From Mucinivorans sp036654415 (GTDB lineage: Bacteria; Bacteroidota; Bacteroidia; Bacteroidales; Rikenellaceae): a stretch of DNA of 43,143 nucleotides. How positions within the stretch are numbered: position 1 is the first letter of the stretch; each line of letters starts with the position of its first letter. The position numbers and the translations under genes are program-made. A model generated the notes under the pieces. That model ran no database searches and was not told where the DNA came from. It worked only from the letters and a program-made list of their open reading frames with translations. The DNA lies in assembly GCA_036654415.1 (NCBI GenBank), contig JAVVSB010000013.1, positions 1-43,143 of the forward strand. Direction: 5' to 3'. Below, in pieces: positions 25,458-33,354 of this stretch.

Positions 25458-27469
25458 AAACACTCTTACTAACTATGGCAACAACTGCCTTACTATCCAC
25501 TTCTTGTGGACCACAAACTTCCAAAGAGGCCACCGACGATGCTGATTTCGCCTGGCAGGTAGATACTTTCGATGACATCAAAGTATTACAGTACAAAGTA
25601 CATGATTTTGACAGCCTCACTTCGCAGCAGCGTGTGTTGGTCTATTATTTGTCGCAGGCTGCGCTCTCTGGGCGCGATATAATTTGGGACCAAAATTTCA
25701 AATACAATTTGCCTATCCGTAAAACTTTAGAGGCCATCTACACCAATTTTTCGGGTGATAAGACCACCGAGGATTGGAAAAATTTTGAGACCTATCTTAA
25801 AAAAACATGGTTCTCCAACGGTATTCATCATCACTATTCGGGTGATAAATTTAAGCCCGCCTTTTCGTTGGCTTATTTCCAGGAGTTGATTAACTCTACC
25901 CCACAGGAGAAGTTACCATCTGAGCAAATTTTGGCTGTCATCACCCCTGTGATGTTCGACTCAACGCTCTTCCCTAAACGTGTTAATCAGGCCGTAGGAG
26001 CCGATATAGTCACCACCTCGGCTGTTAATTTTTATGAGGGTGTAACCCAAAAGGAGGTTGAGGATTTCTATGCTGCCCTCTACGACTCCACTGACCTTCA
26101 ACCCGTCTCCTATGGTCTTAATTCCAAGGTTGTCAAAAAGGATGGCCAGGTGTGCGAAGATGTCTATAAAGTAGGCGGACTCTATAGCCCAGCCATCGAG
26201 CGTGTTGTCTCGTGGCTTGAAAAGGCCGCTATTGTGGCCGAAAATGACCATCAGCGTCGTACTATCGAGGCTCTAATTTCGTATTACAGGAGTGGCGATT
26301 TGCGTCAGTTCGATGTTTATAATGTTTTGTGGGTTGAGGATACGGCCTCGCAGGTGGATTTTGTTAATGGGTTTATCGAAAATTATCAAGACCCTATGGG
26401 GTTAAAGGCTACTTGGGAGTCAGTGGTCAATTTTAAGGATTTTGAGGCCACTAAGCGTACTGAACTTATCTCGGCCAACGCTCAGTGGTTCGAGGACAAC
26501 TCGCCTGTGGAACCAAAATACAAAAAACCAGTGGTCAAAGGAGTTTCGGCAAAGGTTATTACTGCTGCCATTATTGGTGGCGAGAGCTATCCATCCACAG
26601 CCATCGGTATCAACCTGCCTAATGCCGATTGGATTCGTCGCGACCATGGCAGCAAGTCGGTCACCATTGCCAATTTCACCCAGGCTTATAGTAAGTCGGC
26701 CGCTGGAAGTGGATTCTCCGAGGAGTTTTATCTGAAAGAAGCTTTGGCTAATATCGATAAATATAGTGCCATAGCCAGCGATGTGGGTGTCGATTTGCAC
26801 GAATGTTTAGGCCACGGTAGTGGTCGGTTGGCTCCAGGAACCAAGGGCGATGAGCTCAAAAATTATGGTTCGCCACTCGAAGAGGCTCGTGCCGAGCTCT
26901 TTGCACTCTACTATATCGCCGACCCCAAATTGGTTGAACTTGGGGTTAGCCCTTCGCTTGATATGGCCAAGGCCGAGTACGATACTTTTATGTTCAATGG
27001 CATGATGGGACAACTGACACGAATCAAACCTGGTGCCACGGTCGAACAGGCTCACATGCGTTGCCGTAAACTCATTGCCGAGTGGGCTTACGAGTTGGGG
27101 CAACAGGAAAATGTCATGGAACGGGTCAAAAAAGATGATAAAACTTATCTTAAAATCAATGATTACGACAAGCTACGTAAGATAATAGGAGAACAGTTGC
27201 GCGAGATTCAACGTATCAAGAGCGAGGGCGATTTTGTTGCAGGGAAGGCTCTTATCGAAAAATATGCCGTCCAGGTTGACCCTGTGCTCCATAAGGAGAT
27301 ACTAGAAAGATATGCAGGACTTAAAATAGCTCCATACTCAGGTTTCGTAAATCCACGTTACGTGGCCGTCGTGGACGACAAGGGGGCGGTTGTGGATTGT
27401 AAAATCGAATACCCAGCTAACTTTGTGGAGCAACAGTTAGAGTATTCCAAAAACTTTTCAACGCTTTAA
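25454..27469 (+). CDS. Dipeptidyl peptidase III-like lipoprotein (M49)
   Basis: A zinc exopeptidase predicted to remove dipeptides from peptide N-termini in the cell envelope. The 671-residue protein has a lipoprotein signal with lipobox LSTSC (C18). After the cysteine there is no strong acidic surface-export signal, so a periplasm-facing location is most likely. The M49 zinc motif is HECLGH (residues 449-454), with the second motif EEARAE at 476-481. Both are intact, so the enzyme should be active. It overlaps the upstream PNPOx-like gene by 4 nt and the downstream ubiX by 1 nt. M49 lipoproteins are common in gut Bacteroidota. Confidence 0.92.
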   Translation: MKTLLLTMATTALLSTSCGPQTSKEATDDADFAWQVDTFDDIKVLQYKVHDFDSLTSQQRVLVYYLSQAALSGRDIIWDQNFKYNLPIRKTLEAIYTNFSGDKTTEDWKNFETYLKKTWFSNGIHHHYSGDKFKPAFSLAYFQELINSTPQEKLPSEQILAVITPVMFDSTLFPKRVNQAVGADIVTTSAVNFYEGVTQKEVEDFYAALYDSTDLQPVSYGLNSKVVKKDGQVCEDVYKVGGLYSPAIERVVSWLEKAAIVAENDHQRRTIEALISYYRSGDLRQFDVYNVLWVEDTASQVDFVNGFIENYQDPMGLKATWESVVNFKDFEATKRTELISANAQWFEDNSPVEPKYKKPVVKGVSAKVITAAIIGGESYPSTAIGINLPNADWIRRDHGSKSVTIANFTQAYSKSAAGSGFSEEFYLKEALANIDKYSAIASDVGVDLHECLGHGSGRLAPGTKGDELKNYGSPLEEARAELFALYYIADPKLVELGVSPSLDMAKAEYDTFMFNGMMGQLTRIKPGATVEQAHMRCRKLIAEWAYELGQQENVMERVKKDDKTYLKINDYDKLRKIIGEQLREIQRIKSEGDFVAGKALIEKYAVQVDPVLHKEILERYAGLKIAPYSGFVNPRYVAVVDDKGAVVDCKIEYPANFVEQQLEYSKNFSTL

Positions 27470-28017
27470 TGACCATTACCATTGCTATCACTGGGGCTAG
27501 TGGCTCTATTTACGCCCAACGTCTTATCCTGCGTTTAAAGGAGGCGGGCCATAATCTCTCTGTTGTTTTTACCGAGAATGGCCTGCGTGTGTCGCAATGG
27601 GAATTGCCTGACATGTCGTGGCTTGAGGGGGTGAGGCAATACGACAATAACGATTTTTTTGTCCCTATTGCCTCTGGGTCGGCTCCCTCTGATGCCATGG
27701 TCATTGTCCCAGCTTCAATGGGGATGGTGGGGCGTGTGGCTTTGGGGGTGTCCAATGATTTGGTGAGTCGTGCTGCCGATGTGATGCTCAAACAGGGGCT
27801 CCCATTGGTTGTTGTGGCTCGCGAGTTGCCATTTTCGCTTATCCATCTTCGCAATTTGACAACCCTCAAAGAGGCTGGGGCTGTGGTTATGACTGCCTGT
27901 CCGGGTTTCTATAGCCACCCTCAAACCATTGAACAATTAGTTGATACTGTGGTGGACAAGATTATCGGCCAATTGCATATAAACGATGCTAAGGCCTATC
28001 GTTGGAGTGGTCAATAA
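27469..28017 (+). CDS. ubiX: UbiX-family flavin prenyltransferase
   Basis: Makes prenylated FMN, the cofactor of UbiD-type decarboxylases. The 182-residue protein starts with the flavin-binding ITGASGSIYA segment (residues 7-16). It then shows PASMGMVGRVALGVSNDLVSRAADVMLK and the VVVARELPFSLIHLRNL region, all typical of UbiX/Pad1. No ubiD gene is in the window, so the client enzyme must be elsewhere. Its ATG overlaps the peptidase stop codon (TAATG). It ends the tsaD gene run; a 209-nt gap follows. Confidence 0.93.
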   Translation: MTITIAITGASGSIYAQRLILRLKEAGHNLSVVFTENGLRVSQWELPDMSWLEGVRQYDNNDFFVPIASGSAPSDAMVIVPASMGMVGRVALGVSNDLVSRAADVMLKQGLPLVVVARELPFSLIHLRNLTTLKEAGAVVMTACPGFYSHPQTIEQLVDTVVDKIIGQLHINDAKAYRWSGQ

Positions 28018-28150
28018 TGGTGATTGCTACAAATTGATTTTTCGGCCATGTTTTATTCTAAAACTCTTATTTAAAGGGAGTAAACAACGGTTATTCGATA
28101 ACCTAGAGCCTCAAAAAATATAATTTTAATGACTACTCTTTTTATTGACA
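28018..28150. other. ubiX-ferredoxin spacer
   Basis: AT-rich spacer with one short hairpin, GGTTAT (28089-28094) with ATAACC (28098-28103) around TCG. No T-run follows, so termination there is doubtful. I see no gene in it. Confidence 0.4.
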
Positions 28151-28181
28151 TTTGTTGATACAAAAAAAATCATTACTTTTG
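28151..28181 (+). promoter_or_regulatory. Consensus Bacteroides promoter of the ferredoxin gene
   Basis: TTTG at 28151-28154, a 19-nt spacer and TACTTTTG at 28174-28181 match TTTG-N19-TAnnTTTG at every fixed base. The start codon at 28227 leaves a leader of roughly 35-40 nt. This is the best promoter match in the window. Confidence 0.8.
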
Positions 28182-28226
28182 CAAAGTGTTTCTCGAGAAT
28201 ATTAACTTTTAATTTTAAATAAAACT

Positions 28227-28394
28227 ATGGCTTACAAAATTTCTACAGATTGCGTTGCTTGCGGTACTTGTATTGACGAGTGTCCAGTAGGGGCGATTTC
28301 AGCTGGTGATATTTATTCTATTGACCCTTCAGTATGTACTGATTGCGGTACTTGTGCTAGCGTTTGTCCAGCAGAGGCTATATCGGAAGAATAA
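28227..28394 (+). CDS. 2[4Fe-4S] ferredoxin
   Basis: A 55-residue electron carrier. It has two Cx2Cx2Cx3CP motifs, with cysteines 9, 12, 15 and 19, and 37, 40, 43 and 47. The last Cys of each motif is followed by proline, as in clostridial-type ferredoxins with two low-potential clusters. There are no extra domains. It stands alone between a perfect promoter and a strong terminator, so it forms its own transcription unit, likely highly expressed. Partners could include pyruvate:ferredoxin oxidoreductase and radical SAM enzymes such as LipA or ThiC. That is inference from family knowledge. Confidence 0.95.
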   Translation: MAYKISTDCVACGTCIDECPVGAISAGDIYSIDPSVCTDCGTCASVCPAEAISEE

Positions 28395-28419
28395 TGCATC
28401 TCTAAATTTTCGCTCAGCG

Positions 28420-28467
28420 AACTAAAAAACACCTCTCTGCCATAGGTCAGAGAGGTGTTTTTTAGTT
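28420..28467. terminator. Strong terminator after ferredoxin
   Basis: A perfect 20-bp stem (28420-28439 with 28448-28467) with an 8-nt loop. The stem has A-rich and T-rich flanks (AAAAAA before, TTTTTT within the 3' arm). It lies 25 nt after the ferredoxin stop codon and 66 nt before thiC. Confidence 0.88.
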
Positions 28468-28507
28468 GGTTTATATTTTACTTGCCATCTGTTAGCTAAA
28501 AAAGAGC

Positions 28508-28515
28508 TATCTTTG
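28508..28515 (+). promoter_or_regulatory. -7 promoter element upstream of thiC
   Basis: TATCTTTG is an exact TAnnTTTG, 18 nt before the first start codon. A clear TTTG is missing at the usual distance; CTTG (28481-28484) is 23 nt upstream. If real, the thiC leader is too short for any riboswitch. Confidence 0.45.
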
Positions 28516-28533
28516 TCAGATAATTAAAAAACG

Positions 28534-30027
28534 ATGATAATGTACCAAGAGTTATTTCACACCACTGACCAGTCTTCATCAAAGCGTTATATTACGGGTA
28601 CTCTACACCCCTTCATTAAGGTTGGAGTTCGTGAGTTGCGTTTGGCTAATGGGCAGCGCATTGATATTTACGATACCACAGGTCTTTATGGTGAGCCCTC
28701 TTATGAGGCTGACACCAATCGTGGCCTGCCACCTTTGCGCCAGGGGTGGCACAAGGAGTTTCGTACTCAGATGGCCTGGGCCAAGGATGGCGTCGTAACC
28801 CCAGAGATGGAGTATGTAGCTCTGCGCGAGGGGGTTGCTGTTGAACAGGTGCTCTCTTCAGTGGCTTCGGGACGTGCCATTATACCGTGTAATCGTTGCC
28901 ATGCTGAGGCTGAGCCTATGATTATTGGGTCGGAATATTTGGTAAAAGTCAATGCCAACATTGGTAACTCAGCTTTAGGTTCTTCAATTGAGCAGGAGAT
29001 AGAGAAGGCTCTTTGGGCTGTCAAGTGGGGAGCCGATACGGTCATGGACCTCTCCACTGGAGCCGACATCCATGCCACGCGCGAGGCTATTTTGCGCAAT
29101 GTGCCCGTACCCATCGGTACGGTGCCTATGTACCAAGCTTTAGAAAAAGTCCATGGGGTGGTGGAGAATCTCTCTTGGGAGGTCTTCCGTCAAACTCTAC
29201 TTGAGCAGGCCGAGCAGGGGGTCGATTACTTTACCATCCATGCGGGGTTGCTTCATGAGTTGGTGCCTTACGCTTTGGGGCGCGTTACGGGGATAGTTTC
29301 ACGTGGCGGCTCCATTATGGCCAAATGGATGCAATACCATAATCAACAGAGCTTCCTCTACGAACATTTTGACGATATATGTGACCTTTGTGCTCAGTAT
29401 GATATTGCCCTCTCTTTGGGCGATGGTTTGCGCCCTGGTTCCACAGCCGATGCCAATGACAAGGCACAACTTGGTGAGTTAGCTGTTCTGGGCAAGTTGG
29501 CACAAAAGGCTTGGGACCACAAGGTTCAGGTTATTATCGAGGGGCCTGGCCACGTCCCAATGCACCTTATTCAGGAGAATATGCTCCTTGAGAAAGAACT
29601 TTGCCACAATGCTCCGTTTTACACCTTGGGTCCTTTGGTAAGTGATATAGGGGCTGGTTATGACCATATTACAGCGGCCATCGGAGGTGCAATGATTGCT
29701 TGGTGGGGTACGGCCATGCTTTGCTATGTGACCACCAAGGAGCACCTGGCTCTGCCTAATCGTGACGATGTTCGCGAGGGGGTTATAACCTTTAAGCTGG
29801 CGGCCCATGCTGCCGACATTGCCAAAGGTAACGCTCGTGCCATCGCCCGCGACAGAGCCATGAGTGAGGCTCGTTATGACTTCCGTTGGCAGGACCAGTT
29901 CAATCTGTGCCTTGACCCCGAGCGGGCGCGCCGTATGCACTACGAGATGATAGGCAGCGGGGCTGACCACTGCTCGATGTGTGGACCCGATTTTTGTGCC
30001 ATGAAGATTACCAAATCTATCAAGTAA
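28534..30027 (+). CDS. thiC: Phosphomethylpyrimidine synthase ThiC
   Basis: Radical SAM enzyme that converts aminoimidazole ribotide to the HMP-phosphate half of thiamine. It has 497 residues from ATG 28534; the ATG two codons later is an alternative. The unusual cluster motif CSMCGPDFC (Cx2Cx4C) sits near the C-terminus. Core segments such as PIGTVPMYQAL, FTIHAGLL, SRGGSIMAKWM and GPGHVPMHLIQENM are present. It is shorter at the N-terminus than the 560-630-residue forms. No other thi gene and no TPP riboswitch are visible nearby. A terminator follows at 30049. Confidence 0.96.
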   Translation: MIMYQELFHTTDQSSSKRYITGTLHPFIKVGVRELRLANGQRIDIYDTTGLYGEPSYEADTNRGLPPLRQGWHKEFRTQMAWAKDGVVTPEMEYVALREGVAVEQVLSSVASGRAIIPCNRCHAEAEPMIIGSEYLVKVNANIGNSALGSSIEQEIEKALWAVKWGADTVMDLSTGADIHATREAILRNVPVPIGTVPMYQALEKVHGVVENLSWEVFRQTLLEQAEQGVDYFTIHAGLLHELVPYALGRVTGIVSRGGSIMAKWMQYHNQQSFLYEHFDDICDLCAQYDIALSLGDGLRPGSTADANDKAQLGELAVLGKLAQKAWDHKVQVIIEGPGHVPMHLIQENMLLEKELCHNAPFYTLGPLVSDIGAGYDHITAAIGGAMIAWWGTAMLCYVTTKEHLALPNRDDVREGVITFKLAAHAADIAKGNARAIARDRAMSEARYDFRWQDQFNLCLDPERARRMHYEMIGSGADHCSMCGPDFCAMKITKSIK

Positions 30028-30048
30028 CCTTATTTGTTATCACTTAGT

Positions 30049-30089
30049 CGGGCATGGGTCAAAAGAAAGTGACCGATGCTCGATTTTTT
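30049..30089 (+). terminator. Intrinsic terminator after thiC
   Basis: A 13-bp stem with one mismatch (30049-30061 with 30070-30082) encloses the loop aaagaaag. ATTTTTT follows directly. It lies 21 nt after the thiC stop codon, so the transporter gene downstream is probably transcribed separately. Confidence 0.8.
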
Positions 30090-30110
30090 AACTCTCTATA
30101 ATCATAAATT

Positions 30111-31772
30111 ATGAATTGGTTTTACGAACTGTTTTTTTCGCCTGGCATCGCGCATTCGCTTTTGCTATTGGCTCTGACTATTACGGTGGGGCTACTTTTG
30201 AGCAAGCTACGTTTTAAAGGTGTCTCTTTGGGTATTGCGTGGATACTTTTTGCTGGGATATGTTTTTCTCATTTCGGTATGGTGTTGACCCCCGAGATTG
30301 AACATTTTGCTAAGGAGTTTGGATTGATACTCTTTATCTACTCCATTGGTCTTCAGGTAGGGCCTGGTTTTTTTTCCTCTTTGCGGCAGGGGGGCTTGAC
30401 TCTTAATCTTTTAGCCACAGCTGTTGTTATGTTGGGCTGCGTTACCACCTATCTTATCCATATTATTTCGGGTGAGAGCCTGAGTACAATGGTTGGGGTG
30501 CTATCTGGGGCTGTTACCAACACCCCAGGACTTGGGGCTGCTCAGCAGACCTTTATTGATTCGGCTAATGGTGTGGATTCGGATTCTATTGCTTTGGGCT
30601 ATGCTGTGGCCTATCCTTTGGGGGTTATCGGTATTATAGCCTCGATGATTTTATTACGGGCAATCTTTAGTTCTCGTTTAAGTCAAGAGAGTAATGCTGT
30701 CAAGAATTCCTCGTCTGATGTAAGTTGCGTTGATATTAAAGTTAGTAATAGCTCATTGGATGGACGTACCATCAAAGAGATAACCCAATTGGTCAATCGT
30801 GAGTTTGTAGTCTCTCGTATCATACGTGCCACCTCACCTGCCGAGGTGGCTGTCGATTCTTCGGTGATTATGCAGGGCGATGTTTTGCGTATTGTCACCG
30901 CTCCTACCTGTGTCGAGCCGCTGGTGGCTTTCCTGGGGCAGAGGGTCGACCTGTCAGCCGAGGCACCAGACATAGAACAGTCAGATTTGGTAAATAGCCG
31001 CATTGTGGTGACCCGTTCTGGCATCAACGGTCGTCGTATTGGAGAGCTGAATATTCGTTCTCAATACGGGGTTAATATCACACGTATTAACCGTGCTGGG
31101 GTTGACTTGGTAGCTGTCTATGATTTGCGTTTGCAGATGGGCGATAGGGTAACGGTGGTGGGTAAAGAGAAGTCCATTGCCAAGGTTGCCGACCTGTTGG
31201 GTAACTCCATGAAGCGGCTAAATTCACCCAATCTAATACCTGTTTTTATTGGAATTTTCCTTGGTGTCTTGTTGGGCTCTATACCATTTCTTATACCTGG
31301 CATTCCACAACCTGTTAAGTTGGGTCTGGCAGGCGGCCCGCTGATTGTGGCTATTCTTATAGGGCGCTATGGCCCTTATTACAAGATGGTGACCTTCACC
31401 ACCACTAGTGCCAATATGATGCTACGCGAGATAGGTATCTCGGTCTTTTTGGCCTCTGTTGGGTTAGGTGCCGGGCAACGATTTGTTGAGACCATTGTTG
31501 GTGGTGGTTATTGGTGGGTACTCTATGGGGCTATTATCACCGTTCTGCCTCTGCTGATTGTGGGAGCTGTGGCTCTGTGGAAGTTCAAACTCGACAGCAA
31601 CACGCTGATGGGGCTTTTGGCTGGTAGTACCACTGACCCACCAGCCTTAGCCTACGCCAACGGCATCTCCTCCAACGACAAGGCCTCTGTGGCCTACGCC
31701 ACAGTATATCCCTTGACCATGTTTCTTCGTGTACTTACGGCTCAGATATTAATTCTTATAGCCGTCAGTTAG
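30111..31772 (+). CDS. AspT/YidE-family transporter with two TrkA-C domains
   Basis: A 553-residue inner-membrane carrier of the aspartate:alanine exchanger family. It has an internal duplication: about five spans at residues 13-190, a soluble middle part and about five spans at 375-553. The middle holds two TrkA-C-like domains (about residues 205-285 and 295-365). The matching family loops GAVTNTPGLGAAQQT (N half) and GLLAGSTTDPPALAYAN (C half) are the signature. The substrate cannot be read from the sequence; AspT itself exchanges aspartate and alanine. It faces glmM across a shared palindromic terminator. Confidence 0.88.
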   Translation: MNWFYELFFSPGIAHSLLLLALTITVGLLLSKLRFKGVSLGIAWILFAGICFSHFGMVLTPEIEHFAKEFGLILFIYSIGLQVGPGFFSSLRQGGLTLNLLATAVVMLGCVTTYLIHIISGESLSTMVGVLSGAVTNTPGLGAAQQTFIDSANGVDSDSIALGYAVAYPLGVIGIIASMILLRAIFSSRLSQESNAVKNSSSDVSCVDIKVSNSSLDGRTIKEITQLVNREFVVSRIIRATSPAEVAVDSSVIMQGDVLRIVTAPTCVEPLVAFLGQRVDLSAEAPDIEQSDLVNSRIVVTRSGINGRRIGELNIRSQYGVNITRINRAGVDLVAVYDLRLQMGDRVTVVGKEKSIAKVADLLGNSMKRLNSPNLIPVFIGIFLGVLLGSIPFLIPGIPQPVKLGLAGGPLIVAILIGRYGPYYKMVTFTTTSANMMLREIGISVFLASVGLGAGQRFVETIVGGGYWWVLYGAIITVLPLLIVGAVALWKFKLDSNTLMGLLAGSTTDPPALAYANGISSNDKASVAYATVYPLTMFLRVLTAQILILIAVS

Positions 31773-31777
31773 GTAAC

Positions 31778-31828
31778 ATTAGAGCAGAGGCTAATCTCTA
31801 TTATATAGAGATTAGCCTCTGCTCTAAT
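31778..31828. terminator. Perfect 24-bp-stem palindrome between convergent genes
   Basis: The arms 31778-31801 and 31805-31828 are exactly complementary around a TAT loop. The palindrome starts 5 nt after the transporter stop codon and ends 16 nt before the glmM stop codon on the other strand. The 3' side is followed by an AT-rich stretch. A bidirectional terminator is the simplest reading. Confidence 0.8.
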
Positions 31829-31844
31829 TATATATCGTCCCCAA

Positions 31845-33227
31845 CTATATTATCGCGCGAATTTCGTCCATAATACGTGTGGCCAGTGCGTCAGCCATGG
31901 CTTGGGTTCCGCTTTCGGAGTAGATGCGTATAATTGGCTCGGTGTTTGATTTACGTAGATGTACCCATTCCGAAGGGAAATCTATTTTAACACCGTCAAT
32001 GTCCGTCACCTTCTCAGAGGCATACTTTGCCTTCATTTTTAGTAGGATATCATCCACATTTGTTGATGGACTGAGTTGAATCTTATTTTTGGACATATAA
32101 TATTCTGGATACACCCCACGCAGAGCCTTGGCCGTCATGCCTGTGTGAGCCAGATAGGTCAAAAATAGAGCCACTCCAACCAGCGCATCTCGTCCGTAGT
32201 GCAGTTCGGGGTAGATGACCCCACCATTGCCTTCACCACCTATGGTAGCGTGAACCTCTTTCATCTTGGCCACCACATTGACCTCACCTACAGCCGCTGC
32301 TGTATATACTCCTCCGTGGCGCACTGTCACATCGTTTAGAGCACGCGAAGAACTCAGATTTGAAACCGTGTTTCCGCCAGTTTTGCTCAGTATGTAGTCA
32401 GCCACAGCCACCAGCGTATACTCCTCGCCAAACATGCTACCGTCACCACACACTAGAGCCAGGCGGTCAACATCGGGGTCCACCACCACACCCAAGTCTG
32501 CTTTTTCGGCTACTACTTTGGCAGCAATTTCGGTTAGGTGTTCGGGTAGTGGTTCGGGGTTGTGCGGGAACTCGCCATTCGGTGTGCAGTTAAGTTCCAC
32601 CACCTCCACACCCATGCGACGTAGCAGCTCTGGTATAACTTTACCCCCGATGGAGTTTACGGCATCGACCACCACCTTGAATTTTTTGGCCTTTACAGCC
32701 TCTATATCCACCAGTGGTAGGGCCAAAACCATATCAATGTGTTCGCGATTAAACTCTCCCGAGAAGATAACCTTACCCAAAGCATCTACATCCACAAAGG
32801 TATAGCTGTCTGTGGCGGCTATCTGGAGTACTTTGGCCCCTTGGGCTGCACTAAGGAACTCACCTGCTGGACCCAACAGTTTGAGCGCGTTCCATTGTTT
32901 GGGATTGTGCGAGGCTGTTAGAATTATACCGCCATTGGCTGCGAAGTGGGTCACGGCCACCTCCACTGTCGGGGTTGTGGCCATGTCAATGTTCACCACA
33001 TCCACCCCGCATCCCATTAGCGTACCCATTACGATTTTTTGGGCCATTTTACCCGAAATGCGGGCATCTCGTCCCACTACAACGGTTAGTTTTTGACCAG
33101 GGAATTCACCTTGAAGCCAGCATGAGTAGGCTGCCGTAAACTTCACTAAGTCAATTGGTGTAAGGTTATCACCGATGGGGCCACCTATAGTCCCGCGAAT
33201 GCCAGATATAGATTTAATTAGTGTCAT
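31845..33227 (-). CDS. glmM: Phosphoglucosamine mutase (alpha-D-phosphohexomutase)
   Basis: Interconverts glucosamine-6-P and glucosamine-1-P for UDP-GlcNAc, needed for peptidoglycan and LPS. All four domains are visible in 460 residues. The phosphoserine is S106 (TASHNP), Mg-binding DPDVDR is at 250-255, the sugar-binding loop GEGNGG is at 331-336, and the phosphate loop SNTEPIIRIY is near the C-terminus. It could be a phosphomannomutase/phosphoglucomutase instead, as the family members are hard to separate by motif. The GlmM call rests on length and the GEGNGG loop. It is divergent from the permease gene. Confidence 0.85.
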   Translation of the reverse strand: MTLIKSISGIRGTIGGPIGDNLTPIDLVKFTAAYSCWLQGEFPGQKLTVVVGRDARISGKMAQKIVMGTLMGCGVDVVNIDMATTPTVEVAVTHFAANGGIILTASHNPKQWNALKLLGPAGEFLSAAQGAKVLQIAATDSYTFVDVDALGKVIFSGEFNREHIDMVLALPLVDIEAVKAKKFKVVVDAVNSIGGKVIPELLRRMGVEVVELNCTPNGEFPHNPEPLPEHLTEIAAKVVAEKADLGVVVDPDVDRLALVCGDGSMFGEEYTLVAVADYILSKTGGNTVSNLSSSRALNDVTVRHGGVYTAAAVGEVNVVAKMKEVHATIGGEGNGGVIYPELHYGRDALVGVALFLTYLAHTGMTAKALRGVYPEYYMSKNKIQLSPSTNVDDILLKMKAKYASEKVTDIDGVKIDFPSEWVHLRKSNTEPIIRIYSESGTQAMADALATRIMDEIRAII

Positions 33228-33255
33228 AGCGTTTAGTTTATTAAAGATTATTATA

Positions 33256-33287
33256 TTTGTTTAAGTGCAACAAATATAGTACTTTTA
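33256..33287 (+). promoter_or_regulatory. Candidate promoter of the permease gene
   Basis: TTTG (33256-33259), a 20-nt spacer and TACTTTTA (33280-33287) match TTTG/TAnnTTTG except for the last base. The permease start is 67 nt downstream. It overlaps the divergent glmM promoter. Confidence 0.5.
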
Positions 33288-33301
33288 CCTTGATTTTGAA
33301 A
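33271..33301 (-). promoter_or_regulatory. Candidate glmM promoter
   Basis: On the - strand, TTTC (33298-33301) and TATATTTG (33271-33278) are 19 nt apart. The -7 box is exact and the -33 box matches 3 of 4. The glmM start at 33227 is 43 nt from the -7 box. Confidence 0.5.
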
Positions 33302-33354
33302 ACAAACTATCTAAATAGTATATGTCCCAATCGTAATTTTTTTTGGTGTAATAC

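Noticed and set aside
28395..28533. Possible TPP riboswitch before thiC
   Set aside because: No thi-box motif is visible, and the space is filled by the ferredoxin terminator and a -7 promoter element.
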